Below are positions 9,489 to 17,960 of a stretch of 21,307 bases of DNA, in pieces. The DNA is taken from NCBI GenBank assembly GCA_004352715.1, contig SCFE01000007.1, positions 996,564 to 1,017,870 on the forward strand, read 5' to 3'. The stretch's first letter is position 1, and every line of letters starts with the position of its first letter. The notes under the pieces are model-generated. The model had not been told where the DNA came from, did not search any database, and saw only the letters and a list, made by a program, of their open reading frames with translations. Source of the DNA: Hofstenia miamia (taxonomy: Eukaryota; Xenacoelomorpha; Acoela). The translations under genes were made by a program, and so were the position numbers.

Positions 9489-12339
9489 GTACGAAATTGT
9501 AATTTGACTATTAGTTACTATAATTGCTTTGAATCATTGTTAAAAATATAATTTTTTAAATATTGTATACGTGTTTTGAACGGATTCATAGTCGCATATT
9601 ATAGATTATTTATAAAGAATCATTTTTCTGAAATGCGAAGTATGGAACAGCCACATTTCAGTGCCGTAAGGTTTACGGGGATGATGTTTACTGGCACTTT
9701 GTACGGTTTTCTCGCTCAATTGGCAATTCCCGAAAATTGTTTTGGTTTGGAAATGGGTGAACATCGATTTGTTTGGTGCTTTGTTGTGCCTTTTGCTGTA
9801 GCATTCGCCAATTACTTAATAGGTGACATTTGTTTGATACATACATTCATTAATAGAGTCTGTTTAATTATTACAATTTACGTGCTTCGATACAACCGCA
9901 TTGGTTTTTGTCAATAATAGAACAAACACCCTGATTGTATGTATATGTGTAGTAATAATAGTATTTATTCATAAGTGAATATATATATATATATATATAT
10001 ATATAATTCCTGTACACTCAACAATTTTGCACGTAAAAAGAGTGAGACAGTTTATAGGAACAGCGGGCAGGTGCCGTACAAAAGATATTTCGCCCGAATA
10101 GATAAGATTTCCTAAAATATGTAAAACGTATTTTTGGCATAGTCACTTTGCATCTTGTATGTGTTGTTGAAAATGACAGTTCGTTGTGCAGGACATGTGA
10201 TTAATCATTTACAATTTTCATGAGAATTTTAAGACATTTCTCCTTAAAGGCACTGTTTATTACTTCATATAAATGTTTCTTCTCAGTTTTTGCAATTTTC
10301 GCATTTGATTTCTCTGTAGTTTCGAAAGACCAGAAACGTATATATATATATATAGGTATACATTCTCCTATATTTATGGAAGCCCCTTTGTACATTATTA
10401 GGGAAAATGTTGAAATATCTCATATTCAATGAAGCCTTTCAAGTGTCTGAAGAGTATAATTTTTAAAAATAATGTTTTTTCCTTTCAAAAAAATATAAAT
10501 TTGTAAAAATATAATATGAAACCGTAAAATTACTCAATTGATAAATGTATCGCATGTATAAGCATTTTTAAGGAAAAAATTTCATAAGAATGTACAAATT
10601 TTCAAGTTCAATGAAAGTTAGGTTTGTTTTTTCACTTTGGGTTTTATATATATATATATATATATATATCTTATAGGAATTTTGTAAATGCTACATCGCC
10701 AAAATACAAAAGTATGCATTTGTCTCTGTATTTTACTTTTTATATTTTAGAAGTAAACCTCAGGTAAGCACCACATTCTTGTAACTTTATTAACAATGTC
10801 TGTCTTAGTTGTATTTCCTAGATTCTTCTTGTCTAATTACTATTCATCTAAAGTGATATTCATTACTATTCTATCTTAGGCAATATTGGATACCAATGTG
10901 TTGACTTTAAATGGTGTTTAATTGGCTCTTGTATATGTGCACCATTTTTGCCATATCGTGCTGACTGGACCGTGTATTGCGCCTTCTTTTCATCTGGACT
11001 GGCACAATTCAAGAGACGCTTTAGGCCTAGTGCAAATTTGACTTCTCGCTCCCCTCGTGTTGCTATTTGTCTTGCGCTGTGCCTGTGCCTTTACACTTCA
11101 TGTTGGATCTCTCTAATTGGATTTAATCTAGATTTTACAACTTCAAATGGAACCAAAATAAAAATATCTGATGTCATAAGACCATATTTTAAGGTTACAA
11201 TTCTCGGTTTATTTGTTAAAATATTAACTTATAAGAATTTGCAATATAAAAACGAACAATAACAGAAGTGAAAAATTACTGACTCCGGAATCTATTTATA
11301 GTGTATTTGCTATTATAAAATTTAAATCCTAATATAAACCTTTGTTTGACTATGAATGATTTTAGCATTTTCTTGAATTTTTTTAAGTTATTTTCATTTC
11401 TTTTGGTAATTTTTCCAGTTATAAGTTCAGTATTACTAATGGATTGACTCGTACTATTTTTATTAAGTTTAACACGTGAATAGTTTTTTGATCGTGTATT
11501 TTGCTTTAGACAGTGTGTCGAAAATGATATCTCGTCGTAGATTAGAATTTTATTAATATATTTAGTCGTTGACCATAAGTGATATCATCGGTGGAATATC
11601 TGCAATTCGAGAAGAAAACTTGTTTTCCAAGTTCTTTCGTAATGTGGAGGCCATGGATGTGTTGGGCGAAACAAGGGCTTTATCAGTAAGCTTTATTAAA
11701 GTTTTGGATTTAGTTTCATCTAGTTTTTAAATTCTTGTTGTTTTTACGTTTTTCATCAGCTCTTTAATCTATCTCATATCTTAGTGAATATTACCTGATT
11801 AATTGATTGACAAGCTATGCATTTACTGCTATGTTGAGTTTATAGTTGTATTCCGTAGGAACTACCACTGATGTAATTACTCTCATCCAGTATTACTCAT
11901 AATACGGTTGTTAACAAACATTTTGAATTTTTTGAAAAAAATTTTTTTGCAAAAACTTAAACATTATGTTGAGATAAAACTTTAAATTTTCCCTATAATA
12001 TTACTACAACGTTTTGTAGTTTTATTGAAACTCTGTTGCTAATGTATAAATGTATTTTGTAAATGTAGTTGAAAAGCAGCAAACTGAATTATTATCTCGA
12101 AGAATGATTAGTGTTGGGTTGTTTAGACTTTGGATTTATCATGGGATGTAACATTTGATGACATTCAAAAACGTTATCGCGAACTCTCCAAAAAATATCA
12201 TCCTGATAAACACAATTCACAAGCGGAGAAACTTGCTGCTACGGATCGCTACATAGAAGTTCAACATGCTTATGAGTACCTCAGTAGTTCACGGCGTAGA
12301 GAAATGACCAAAGATAAAATGAAGGTACAATTTATTTAG
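9295..12339 (+). CDS. DNAJC22: DNAJC22 / wurst-like TM2- and J-domain membrane protein (five exons)
   Basis: Exons are 9295-9488, 9605-9822, 10880-11193, 11566-11685 and 12127-12339. All introns are GT-AG, and the phases agree (2, 1, 0, 0), giving about 352 residues against 341 in human DNAJC22. The N-terminus is a TM2 domain: GLHHFYLGR, then a second membrane segment with the GW of GGFLFGW. Further hydrophobic segments follow in exons 2 and 3, and the conserved GNIGYQ-DF straddles the exon 2-3 junction. The C-terminus is a J-domain with YRELSKKYHPDKH, HPD at about residues 307-309, so it can stimulate Hsp70 ATPase. The Drosophila orthologue wurst binds Hsc70 and acts in clathrin-mediated endocytosis. 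The ATG at 9295 is chosen because TM2 starts at the N-terminus in this family. The stop at 12337 lies in a duplicated segment, and the alternative copy ends one residue later. Confidence 0.9.
9605..9822 (+). CDS. DNAJC22: DNAJC22 exon 2: central membrane segments
   Basis: The acceptor is tattatag before 9605 and the donor is GTGACA at 9823. The frame reads LFIKNHFSEM, then the family-typical PHFSAVRF entry into hydrophobic segments, QLAIPEN and a second hydrophobic run ending NYLIG. The open frame continues past the donor to 9917, but that tail loses the family pattern, which resumes in exon 3. Confidence 0.85.
9979..10005. repeat. TA microsatellite in DNAJC22 intron 2
   Basis: An uninterrupted AT run of about 27 bases. 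Two more runs lie in the same intron, at 10339-10354 and 10645-10669. Confidence 0.95.
10339..10354. repeat. TA microsatellite in DNAJC22 intron 2
   Basis: A pure TA run of 16 bases. Confidence 0.9.
10645..10669. repeat. TA microsatellite in DNAJC22 intron 2
   Basis: A pure TA run of about 25 bases. Confidence 0.9.
10880..11193 (+). CDS. DNAJC22: DNAJC22 exon 3: membrane core
   Basis: The acceptor is ctatcttag before 10880. Its first two bases complete the Gly codon begun in exon 2. It reads NIGYQCVDFKW, a hydrophobic APFLPYRADW segment, a basic QFKRRFRP stretch and a last hydrophobic run LCLCLYTSCWISL, ending IRPYFK at the phase-0 donor GTTACA (11194). Confidence 0.85.
11566..11685 (+). 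CDS. DNAJC22: DNAJC22 exon 4: linker into the J-domain
   Basis: Forty codons lie between acceptor atatttag and donor GTAAGC (11686). They end GETRALS, which with exon 5 (TLDLS) lines up with the A-x-x-V-L-G-L entry of J-domains in this family. The left boundary is the only AG after the upstream in-frame stop that gives phase 0, and the linker itself is poorly conserved, so that edge is less certain. Confidence 0.75.
12127..12339 (+). CDS. DNAJC22: DNAJC22 exon 5: J-domain and C-terminus
   Basis: The acceptor is ttgtttag before 12127. The exon holds J-domain helix II (DIQKRYRELSKKY), the HPD loop at 12199-12207, helix III (RYIEVQHAYEYLS) and a short basic tail. It ends KVQFI at TAG 12337-12339. 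The last base of that stop belongs to the adjoining C-tract element. An AAG|GTACAA at 12325 could be a donor, but the human protein also ends soon after the J-domain, so direct termination is more likely. Confidence 0.85.
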   Translation, partial: TLDLSWDVTFDDIQKRYRELSKKYHPDKHNSQAEKLAATDRYIEVQHAYEYLSSSRRREMTKDKMKVQFI

Positions 12340-12466
12340 GGAGCGTTCACATATTACGTAATCAATTTTTTGGCTATTTTCTACTCCCCCCTCCCCCATG
12401 TAATCAGTCGTAATCATTTGGTTGACCCCCCTCCCAAAATTACGTCATCATCTACTTTACCCCCCC
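12339..12466. mobile_element. Left end of a C-tract mobile element, truncated by a gap
   Basis: Sequence starting GGGAGCGTTCACATATTACG follows directly after TTTATTTA. It continues with repeated ACGTAA/ACGTCA-like words and three C-tracts (CCCCCCTCCCCC style), the last running into N at 12467. Invertebrate genomes carry many short DNA elements with such GGGAGCGT ends and C-tracts, but I cannot name the superfamily because the right end is missing. The same exon sequence without this insert is found at 12985-13076, which places the left boundary at 12338/12339. Confidence 0.65.
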
Positions 12467-12984
12467 NNNNNNNNNNNNNNNNNNNNNNNNNNNNNNNNNN
12501 NNNNNNNNNNNNNNNNNNNNNNNNNNNNNNNNNNNNNNNNNNNNNNNNNNNNNNNNNNNNNNNNNNNNNNNNNNNNNNNNNNNNNNNNNNNNNNNNNNNN
12601 NNNNNNNNNNNNNNNNNNNNNNNNNNNNNNNNNNNNNNNNNNNNNNNNNNNNNNNNNNNNNNNNNNNNNNNNNNNNNNNNNNNNNNNNNNNNNNNNNNNN
12701 NNNNNNNNNNNNNNNNNNNNNNNNNNNNNNNNNNNNNNNNNNNNNNNNNNNNNNNNNNNNNNNNNNNNNNNNNNNNNNNNNNNNNNNNNNNNNNNNNNNN
12801 NNNNNNNNNNNNNNNNNNNNNNNNNNNNNNNNNNNNNNNNNNNNNNNNNNNNNNNNNNNNNNNNNNNNNNNNNNNNNNNNNNNNNNNNNNNNNNNNNNNN
12901 NNNNNNNNNNNNNNNNNNNNNNNNNNNNNNNNNNNNNNNNNNNNNNNNNNNNNNNNNNNNNNNNNNNNNNNNNNNNNNNNNNNN
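12467..12984. other. Assembly gap (518 N)
   Basis: No bases are known. The gap begins in a C-tract and ends exactly where a second copy of exon 5 begins. Confidence 0.99.
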
Positions 12985-13076
12985 CGCTACATAGAAGTTC
13001 AACATGCTTATGAGTACCTCAGTAGTTCACGGCGTAGAGAAATGACCAAAGATAAAATGAAGGTACAATTTATTTA
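12985..13076 (+). repeat. Second copy of the DNAJC22 exon 5 end
   Basis: These 92 bases are identical to 12247-12338. The copies diverge only after TTTATTTA: the first runs into the C-tract element, the second into TTAATGG and ordinary A+T-rich sequence. In the second copy the frame ends KVQFIY at TAA (13078-13080) instead of KVQFI at TAG. Exact identity beside a gap points to overlapping contigs or two haplotypes rather than a real tandem duplication. This copy probably carries the uninterrupted 3' end of the gene. Confidence 0.9.
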
Positions 13077-13193
13077 TTAATGGTTCAAATAGAAATTTTG
13101 TTAATTCGAAATTTGTGTTCAGGGCTACTATTTTTTAAGGGTTACCCTTGCAAAATTCTATTTCGGAGCATATTTTCTGAATGTATTGGTACC

Positions 13194-13199
13194 AATAAA
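13194..13199 (+). promoter_or_regulatory. Candidate polyadenylation signal for DNAJC22
   Basis: AATAAA lies about 115 bases after the stop of the uninterrupted exon copy, on the coding strand. This is a motif match only. Confidence 0.3.
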
Positions 13200-14194
13200 G
13201 TTTATAATGTACATGCACATATTAGTGATATTTCAAATTTTTGCCTTGTATTCCCTATTAATATGATATATAATGTGTTTTTATTTAGGTAGAAGTTATT
13301 TAGCCTTGAGAATTGATTTGTTTTTTATAGCTGTTTTCTACAAATTTATGTTCAATATTGTAAAATGTGTATATGTAAATAACTATGTAATTGATTATTG
13401 TATTGTTTTCAACAGTTTTGTATTATATAAATATCATAAACGTCTTGTTTAATTTGAAGGTTTCTTACCAGGTTAGATATTCTTTTAAGAACCAACCATT
13501 CGTGTTTATTATTGTTCTCCTGTTAGAAAAACTTCATCAAATATTATGAATATGCATTAAGTATTTAGCAATGCAGCATAAGATAATATTGATAATTAGA
13601 AGCAGTAATTTATCTAAATAGCATTATAAAAATTACAAGAATATGTACAGATATACCTATTACAAAATAATTCTTACAATAAATGTGCTTGCGTTAAATT
13701 TCTAGTTTCTAAAAACTAGCATTCTCTATTTAATATAATATTTGATAGCTAAGTTTTTATTGGGAGGTGTCAGTAATTTGAGTTTTTGATTTAACAATGC
13801 ATAATGAGGGATTTTCACTAAAATTGAAGTTTTAATATTTTTCACCAAAACTTCTTAATTCAGTATAAATTCTTTAAAAATATAGCAACCATCAAAAAAA
13901 ATTTTAAATTTTGTATGATTTGACTCTCTCTTTATTGTCATAATCAAGAAAAAATTTTCGGTTTTGCCGTAACATGCCGATTTTTGCTGATCGTCCAAAC
14001 ATTATTGGGGAAACTATGAAGAACTCGTGTTTGTATGATACAATAAATCTCTATAATTCTCTTCACATTTTATTGTTTTAAATACATTTTTTAAATTGCC
14101 AAGCACCTTTATACTTTTATGACCAAAAGATAAAATGCCAAATATCAAAAATAATGCCGAAATTTTTTTGTCTGGGCATAATCTTTCTTAACTT
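13200..14194. other. A+T-rich intergenic stretch
   Basis: No gene, RNA or bounded repeat is recognisable. The tail end (about 14100-14194) may belong to the non-coding part of the Penelope-like element on the minus strand. Confidence 0.4.
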
Positions 14195-14255
14195 TAATAA
14201 GAACATGCAAGATATATTTCGACTTACCAAGTCATCGTCAGTTTTACAAATTATT
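14195..14255 (-). ncRNA. Hammerhead-ribozyme-like core of a Penelope-like element
   Basis: Read on the minus strand, CUGACGA (14241-14235) fits the CUGANGA box. It is followed by one extra U, a perfect stem II of GACUU and AAGUC with a GGU loop (14233-14221) and then GAAA (14220-14217). The next bases make the palindrome AUAUAU (14217-14212) followed by C, giving a possible AUC cleavage triplet at 14213-14211. Hammerhead motifs with very short stem III are known in the terminal repeats of Penelope-like elements. Stem I pairs poorly here (two U-A pairs and then mismatches), so this copy may be inactive. Confidence 0.5.
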
Positions 14256-14325
14256 CCCTCTAAATTTACTAGATTTTACAATAATAATTATAATTTCCTA
14301 AATTTTAAAAAGTGGCAAATTTAAT

Positions 14326-14967
14326 TTATAAATAGTCTTCTTTTGTGTTTAAACTTGGTTGCAAGGATTTTATAAAAATACTCTCAATAATCTTTAAATT
14401 ACTTGATCTTGACGTCTGATGTAATATTTTTGTTTCAAAATTTAGTCCGCATTTATTTAGATGATTAGATATATTAGAACTGGTCTCATGTTCTTTAATT
14501 CTTCTTGATAGTTGTCTACTAGAAAAACCAATATAATCTTCACCACAGGTGCATTTGATTTGATAAATTATATTTGATTTATTGGTTTCTTCAGTTGTAG
14601 ATTTTAATTGAAATTTTGTTCTTAGCTTATGATTGCTATATATAAATCTAACATTTTCTTTAATTATTGATATTTTTTGAGTTCTTTGATCATGTTTTCG
14701 TTATGAAACAATGTTCATAATTAGTTTGATTGTTTTTTGATCTTTTGTTTTTAATTAAAATGTCTTCTAATGATTTCTTAATATGTCGATCTATGAAATT
14801 ATTTGGATATTCATTCTTCTTTAATTCGATCTTAAGTTTTCCTATTTCTTGGTTAATTGTTCTATATGTGCTGCAATTGTCAAATATTCGATGAATACAA
14901 CCTTTAATTAATGATATTTTGTAATTTAAAGGCGTATTTGAGTTGTAGTTCAATAACAATCCTGTGT
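14326..14967 (-). pseudogene. Penelope-like retroelement: end of reverse transcriptase and GIY-YIG endonuclease
   Basis: The minus strand reads from the gap edge (14967) as GLLLNYNSNTPLNYK, then KNEYPNNFIDRHI, the usual block after the reverse-transcriptase core in Penelope-like elements. It stops near 14690. With a one-frame shift the reading continues for about 120 codons to TAA at 14328-14326, with IIYQIKCTCGEDYIGF, then SSRQLSRRIKEHE and a closing E-IFIKSLQPSLN. These are the Y-I, YIG, R and catalytic Glu landmarks of the GIY-YIG nuclease domain used by this class. One frameshift is the only lesion in the visible part, so the copy looks younger than the neighbouring LINE fragments. Its catalytic reverse-transcriptase core would lie in the gap. 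Confidence 0.88.
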
Positions 14968-15614
14968 NNNNNNNNNNNNNNNNNNNNNNNNNNNNNNNNN
15001 NNNNNNNNNNNNNNNNNNNNNNNNNNNNNNNNNNNNNNNNNNNNNNNNNNNNNNNNNNNNNNNNNNNNNNNNNNNNNNNNNNNNNNNNNNNNNNNNNNNN
15101 NNNNNNNNNNNNNNNNNNNNNNNNNNNNNNNNNNNNNNNNNNNNNNNNNNNNNNNNNNNNNNNNNNNNNNNNNNNNNNNNNNNNNNNNNNNNNNNNNNNN
15201 NNNNNNNNNNNNNNNNNNNNNNNNNNNNNNNNNNNNNNNNNNNNNNNNNNNNNNNNNNNNNNNNNNNNNNNNNNNNNNNNNNNNNNNNNNNNNNNNNNNN
15301 NNNNNNNNNNNNNNNNNNNNNNNNNNNNNNNNNNNNNNNNNNNNNNNNNNNNNNNNNNNNNNNNNNNNNNNNNNNNNNNNNNNNNNNNNNNNNNNNNNNN
15401 NNNNNNNNNNNNNNNNNNNNNNNNNNNNNNNNNNNNNNNNNNNNNNNNNNNNNNNNNNNNNNNNNNNNNNNNNNNNNNNNNNNNNNNNNNNNNNNNNNNN
15501 NNNNNNNNNNNNNNNNNNNNNNNNNNNNNNNNNNNNNNNNNNNNNNNNNNNNNNNNNNNNNNNNNNNNNNNNNNNNNNNNNNNNNNNNNNNNNNNNNNNN
15601 NNNNNNNNNNNNNN
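14968..15614. other. Assembly gap (647 N)
   Basis: No bases are known. The 5' parts of the Penelope-like element (minus strand) and the non-LTR element (plus strand) both point into it. Confidence 0.99.
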
Positions 15615-15833
15615 TTTACATGTGTTAAGTATAAGAAAAAAGTTTTGAAGAAATCTTTCATTAATGTCGCAATTCGAACCTGGAATTCGCTACCTAAAGA
15701 AATTAAAAGCATTGAAAAATTGAAACCTTTTAAAAAGCGTTTAAAAATCTTCCTTAAGCAAAAATATATTTTAGGTACATCATGGTTAGGATTTAAATTT
15801 TACAACAATGACTATACGATAACTCGTCATTAA
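15615..15833 (+). pseudogene. Non-LTR retrotransposon, C-terminal end of ORF2
   Basis: The frame is open from the gap edge to TAA at 15831-15833. It contains KSFINVAIRTWNSLPKEIKS, followed by LKPFKKRLKIFL. The pattern of a basic lead, WNSLP-EI and a LxxFKKxL helix is the standard C-terminus of CR1/L2/Jockey-like ORF2 proteins. The visible part is uninterrupted. The reverse-transcriptase core would be in the gap. Confidence 0.8.
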
Positions 15834-15988
15834 AATAGCAATATAAAGTAATTCATCCATAGCCTGTAAGAATTGTTAATTTTTGTAATGTATGTTGATT
15901 TGTAGATTGGTTACTTTTTTGTAATTTATGACGCTATTCAGATAAATTATCAGTTATTGAATTGTAAACATTTATCTGAATATAGAAT

Positions 15989-16006
15989 CTCTTATCTTAT
16001 CTTATC
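15989..16006 (+). repeat. TCTTA short-repeat tail of the non-LTR element
   Basis: About three and a half copies of TCTTA end the 3' untranslated region that starts at 15834. Short tandem 3' tails instead of poly(A) are usual for CR1-like LINEs and mark the probable 3' boundary. Confidence 0.65.
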
Positions 16007-16915
16007 TATTAAAGTTAATTAAGCTCCTAAAAAACGACACAATCTTTCTGTTCACAAAACACTTGTATTGTAATATGAATAAAAATTTATAAATTTTTGT
16101 GAGAATAAGAAAGAGTATGACATCCATCAACTATAAATATATAGTCAATTTTTGCAAAATTTAATAAATATTTTTCAATGGTTGCTTTATTTTTAAAGAA
16201 TTTCAACTAATTTAAGCAGTTTTGGCGAAAAATATTTAAATTTAAATTTTAGTGAAATTTTCCTATTGCGTTTTTAAGTGAAGTACTTATGCAAAACGGT
16301 TGTATACTTGACATTTGTCCATTACGTTGATCATCTGACAGTACCATTTAACAAATAGTAGCCAAACTTACAATAAAGTTGTCGTCTAATTTAAGGCTAA
16401 AAAGGGGTTGCATGTGTCGGTAGTTATTGTAGTAAATGATTGCCAATCACATTCGTTTCTAGCCTGAAGATGCTGTGATTTTAAATCAAGTTTAAGATCG
16501 TTTTAATGTTGGCATTGTGGAATTAACTGATGAATTGGAAGTTGCCTCATATATTCCTATAGAAAACAAAGCCTCTTGATATTGGTTTTAACATGCGCTT
16601 TTTTTGAAACTCATTTGTACTTGTGTTCATTACTTGATGTTTGTTACTAAACGTTGATTAATAAATTCATGGATTGTAAAAAAAATGGAAACTTAGGATT
16701 GCTATACAGACTGTTGAGGATGTACCTCATCTTATTATGAATTGAAATCCAATTGAGAGGGCATAAGGATCTAATAAAATCCCCGACAAGTTGAAAATTC
16801 AGTCAAGTAATTTATAAATGTGGCATTGAAGTTCTAAATTTGGTATATTTTGTGACAAACATCTATAAATAGCATGGAGAATAAGAAGCATTCAAAACCA
16901 AAAGTGGTCTTGTAC
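16007..16915. other. A+T-rich stretch with one eroded coding-like segment
   Basis: Most of it is featureless. About 16466-16578 follows a ttctag acceptor-like site and reads on the + strand as DAVILNQV, a stop, and then DRFNVGIVELTDELEVASY. Its composition is protein-like but I recognise no family. Confidence 0.35.
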
Positions 16916-17263
16916 AAGCATGGCAGACTTGTCAACGAGCCGACACTTCCAAACTCGGCTCGTTAAAATTTTGTGTGTTCGGCTCGGCTCGCAACATAAA
17001 ATCTTTGAATGAGGCTCATTTTAGCTTGGTGTTTTTTTAAAAATATTGTGCTCAAAGAATTTTTTACATGGCTCTTCGTATTATTTAATAAGCATTTCTT
17101 AAATAAGATTATATTAAGGGCATACTGACTGCAAAAATAAGAAAAATCTCCATAATCAAATTATCAAGCAGAACTATAAACTTGCTTTGCCTAAAATAGG
17201 CTCATTGTATATCAAATACTGTGCTCAAGCTAGACTCGGCTCGTTGACAAGTCTGAAGCATGG
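16916..17263. mobile_element. Second hAT-type miniature element with target duplication
   Basis: The element is 16924-17255 (332 bases). Its left end CAGACTTGTCAACGAGCCGA (16924-16943) is the exact inverse of its right end (17236-17255), a perfect 20-base terminal inverted repeat. The 8 bases AAGCATGG flank it on both sides (16916-16923 and 17256-17263). The 5'-CAG start and 8-bp duplication fit hAT. No transposase frame is present. GCTCG words cluster near both ends (for example CGGCTCGGCTCG at about 16981-16992). Confidence 0.93.
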
Positions 17264-17399
17264 AGAGAAGACTAAAAGGTGTAAGCCTCAAATACGAATA
17301 ACTATATTTCTTTCACTTGCTATGATGATGAATTATGTTTTACAGTCGGACATTGTGAACTTTCTGGTTACAACTGTTACTACACTACTGCTTGTGAGG

Positions 17400-17960
17400 G
17401 TGTCTTTGCATGTCTCAGGCTCCTGGGGCAAAATAATGTGAAGTATGCATTTAAAACGACATGAATTAGCGACTACAAATGGTTCTATTATTAAGTATGC
17501 TGATGATACACTGATTTGTCTTCCAACTCTTGAAAATTTAGACTTAACAAATTCAATTAATAATATCAAATCTTGGTATAAAGAAAACAAATTTGAAGTT
17601 ATTTATTAAAAGTCGCTGAAAATGATTATACCATTCAATAGAATATTTGTTGATAATATAACAAAATTGCTCAAGTTTATAAAAGATCAATGAGAAATAT
17701 CTATATAATATTAAAATTAAAAAGATTTTTAAATCAAGACGAAACTGAAATTTTATTTAATTCTGTTATAATTTACTGCATACAAGTACATGCATCTTTA
17801 TCGAAACTTAACAACATACAAAAAAGCGTTTAAATATAAATTTATTACTAAGGAATTAAATATTTTTAACATCATTAAAGGTAAAGACAAAGCATAACAT
17901 CAAAACATCGGAAACTCTGAAAAACTTCCACTAAAGCAATTCATTAGCAAAAGAACTGAA
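17400..17960 (+). pseudogene. Non-LTR reverse-transcriptase fragment, catalytic core to C-terminal part
   Basis: 17463-17606 is open and reads SIIKYADDTLICL, with the catalytic YADDT at 17496-17510. It continues INNIKSWYKENKFEV, the W-x-x-x-N block that follows the core in LINEs. After stops, about 17805-17832 reads SKLNNIQKSV, which resembles the later LN-IQK-A block. Several stops show it is dead. The part before YADDT is too eroded to align by eye. Confidence 0.8.

Noticed and set aside
9823-9917. Extension of DNAJC22 exon 2 to the stop at 9917
   Set aside because: The extension loses the family pattern, while splicing at 9823 restores the conserved GNIGYQ motif in frame with exon 3.
10751-10763. 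Possible 13-base micro-exon in DNAJC22 intron 2, with AG before and GTAAGC after
   Set aside because: Thirteen bases would break the reading frame between exons 2 and 3, which join perfectly without it, and it carries an in-frame TAA in some phases.
12370-13080. Long open frames across the N runs at 12467-12984 and 14968-15614
   Set aside because: They are open only because N codons cannot be stops. Only the real bases at the gap edges were interpreted.
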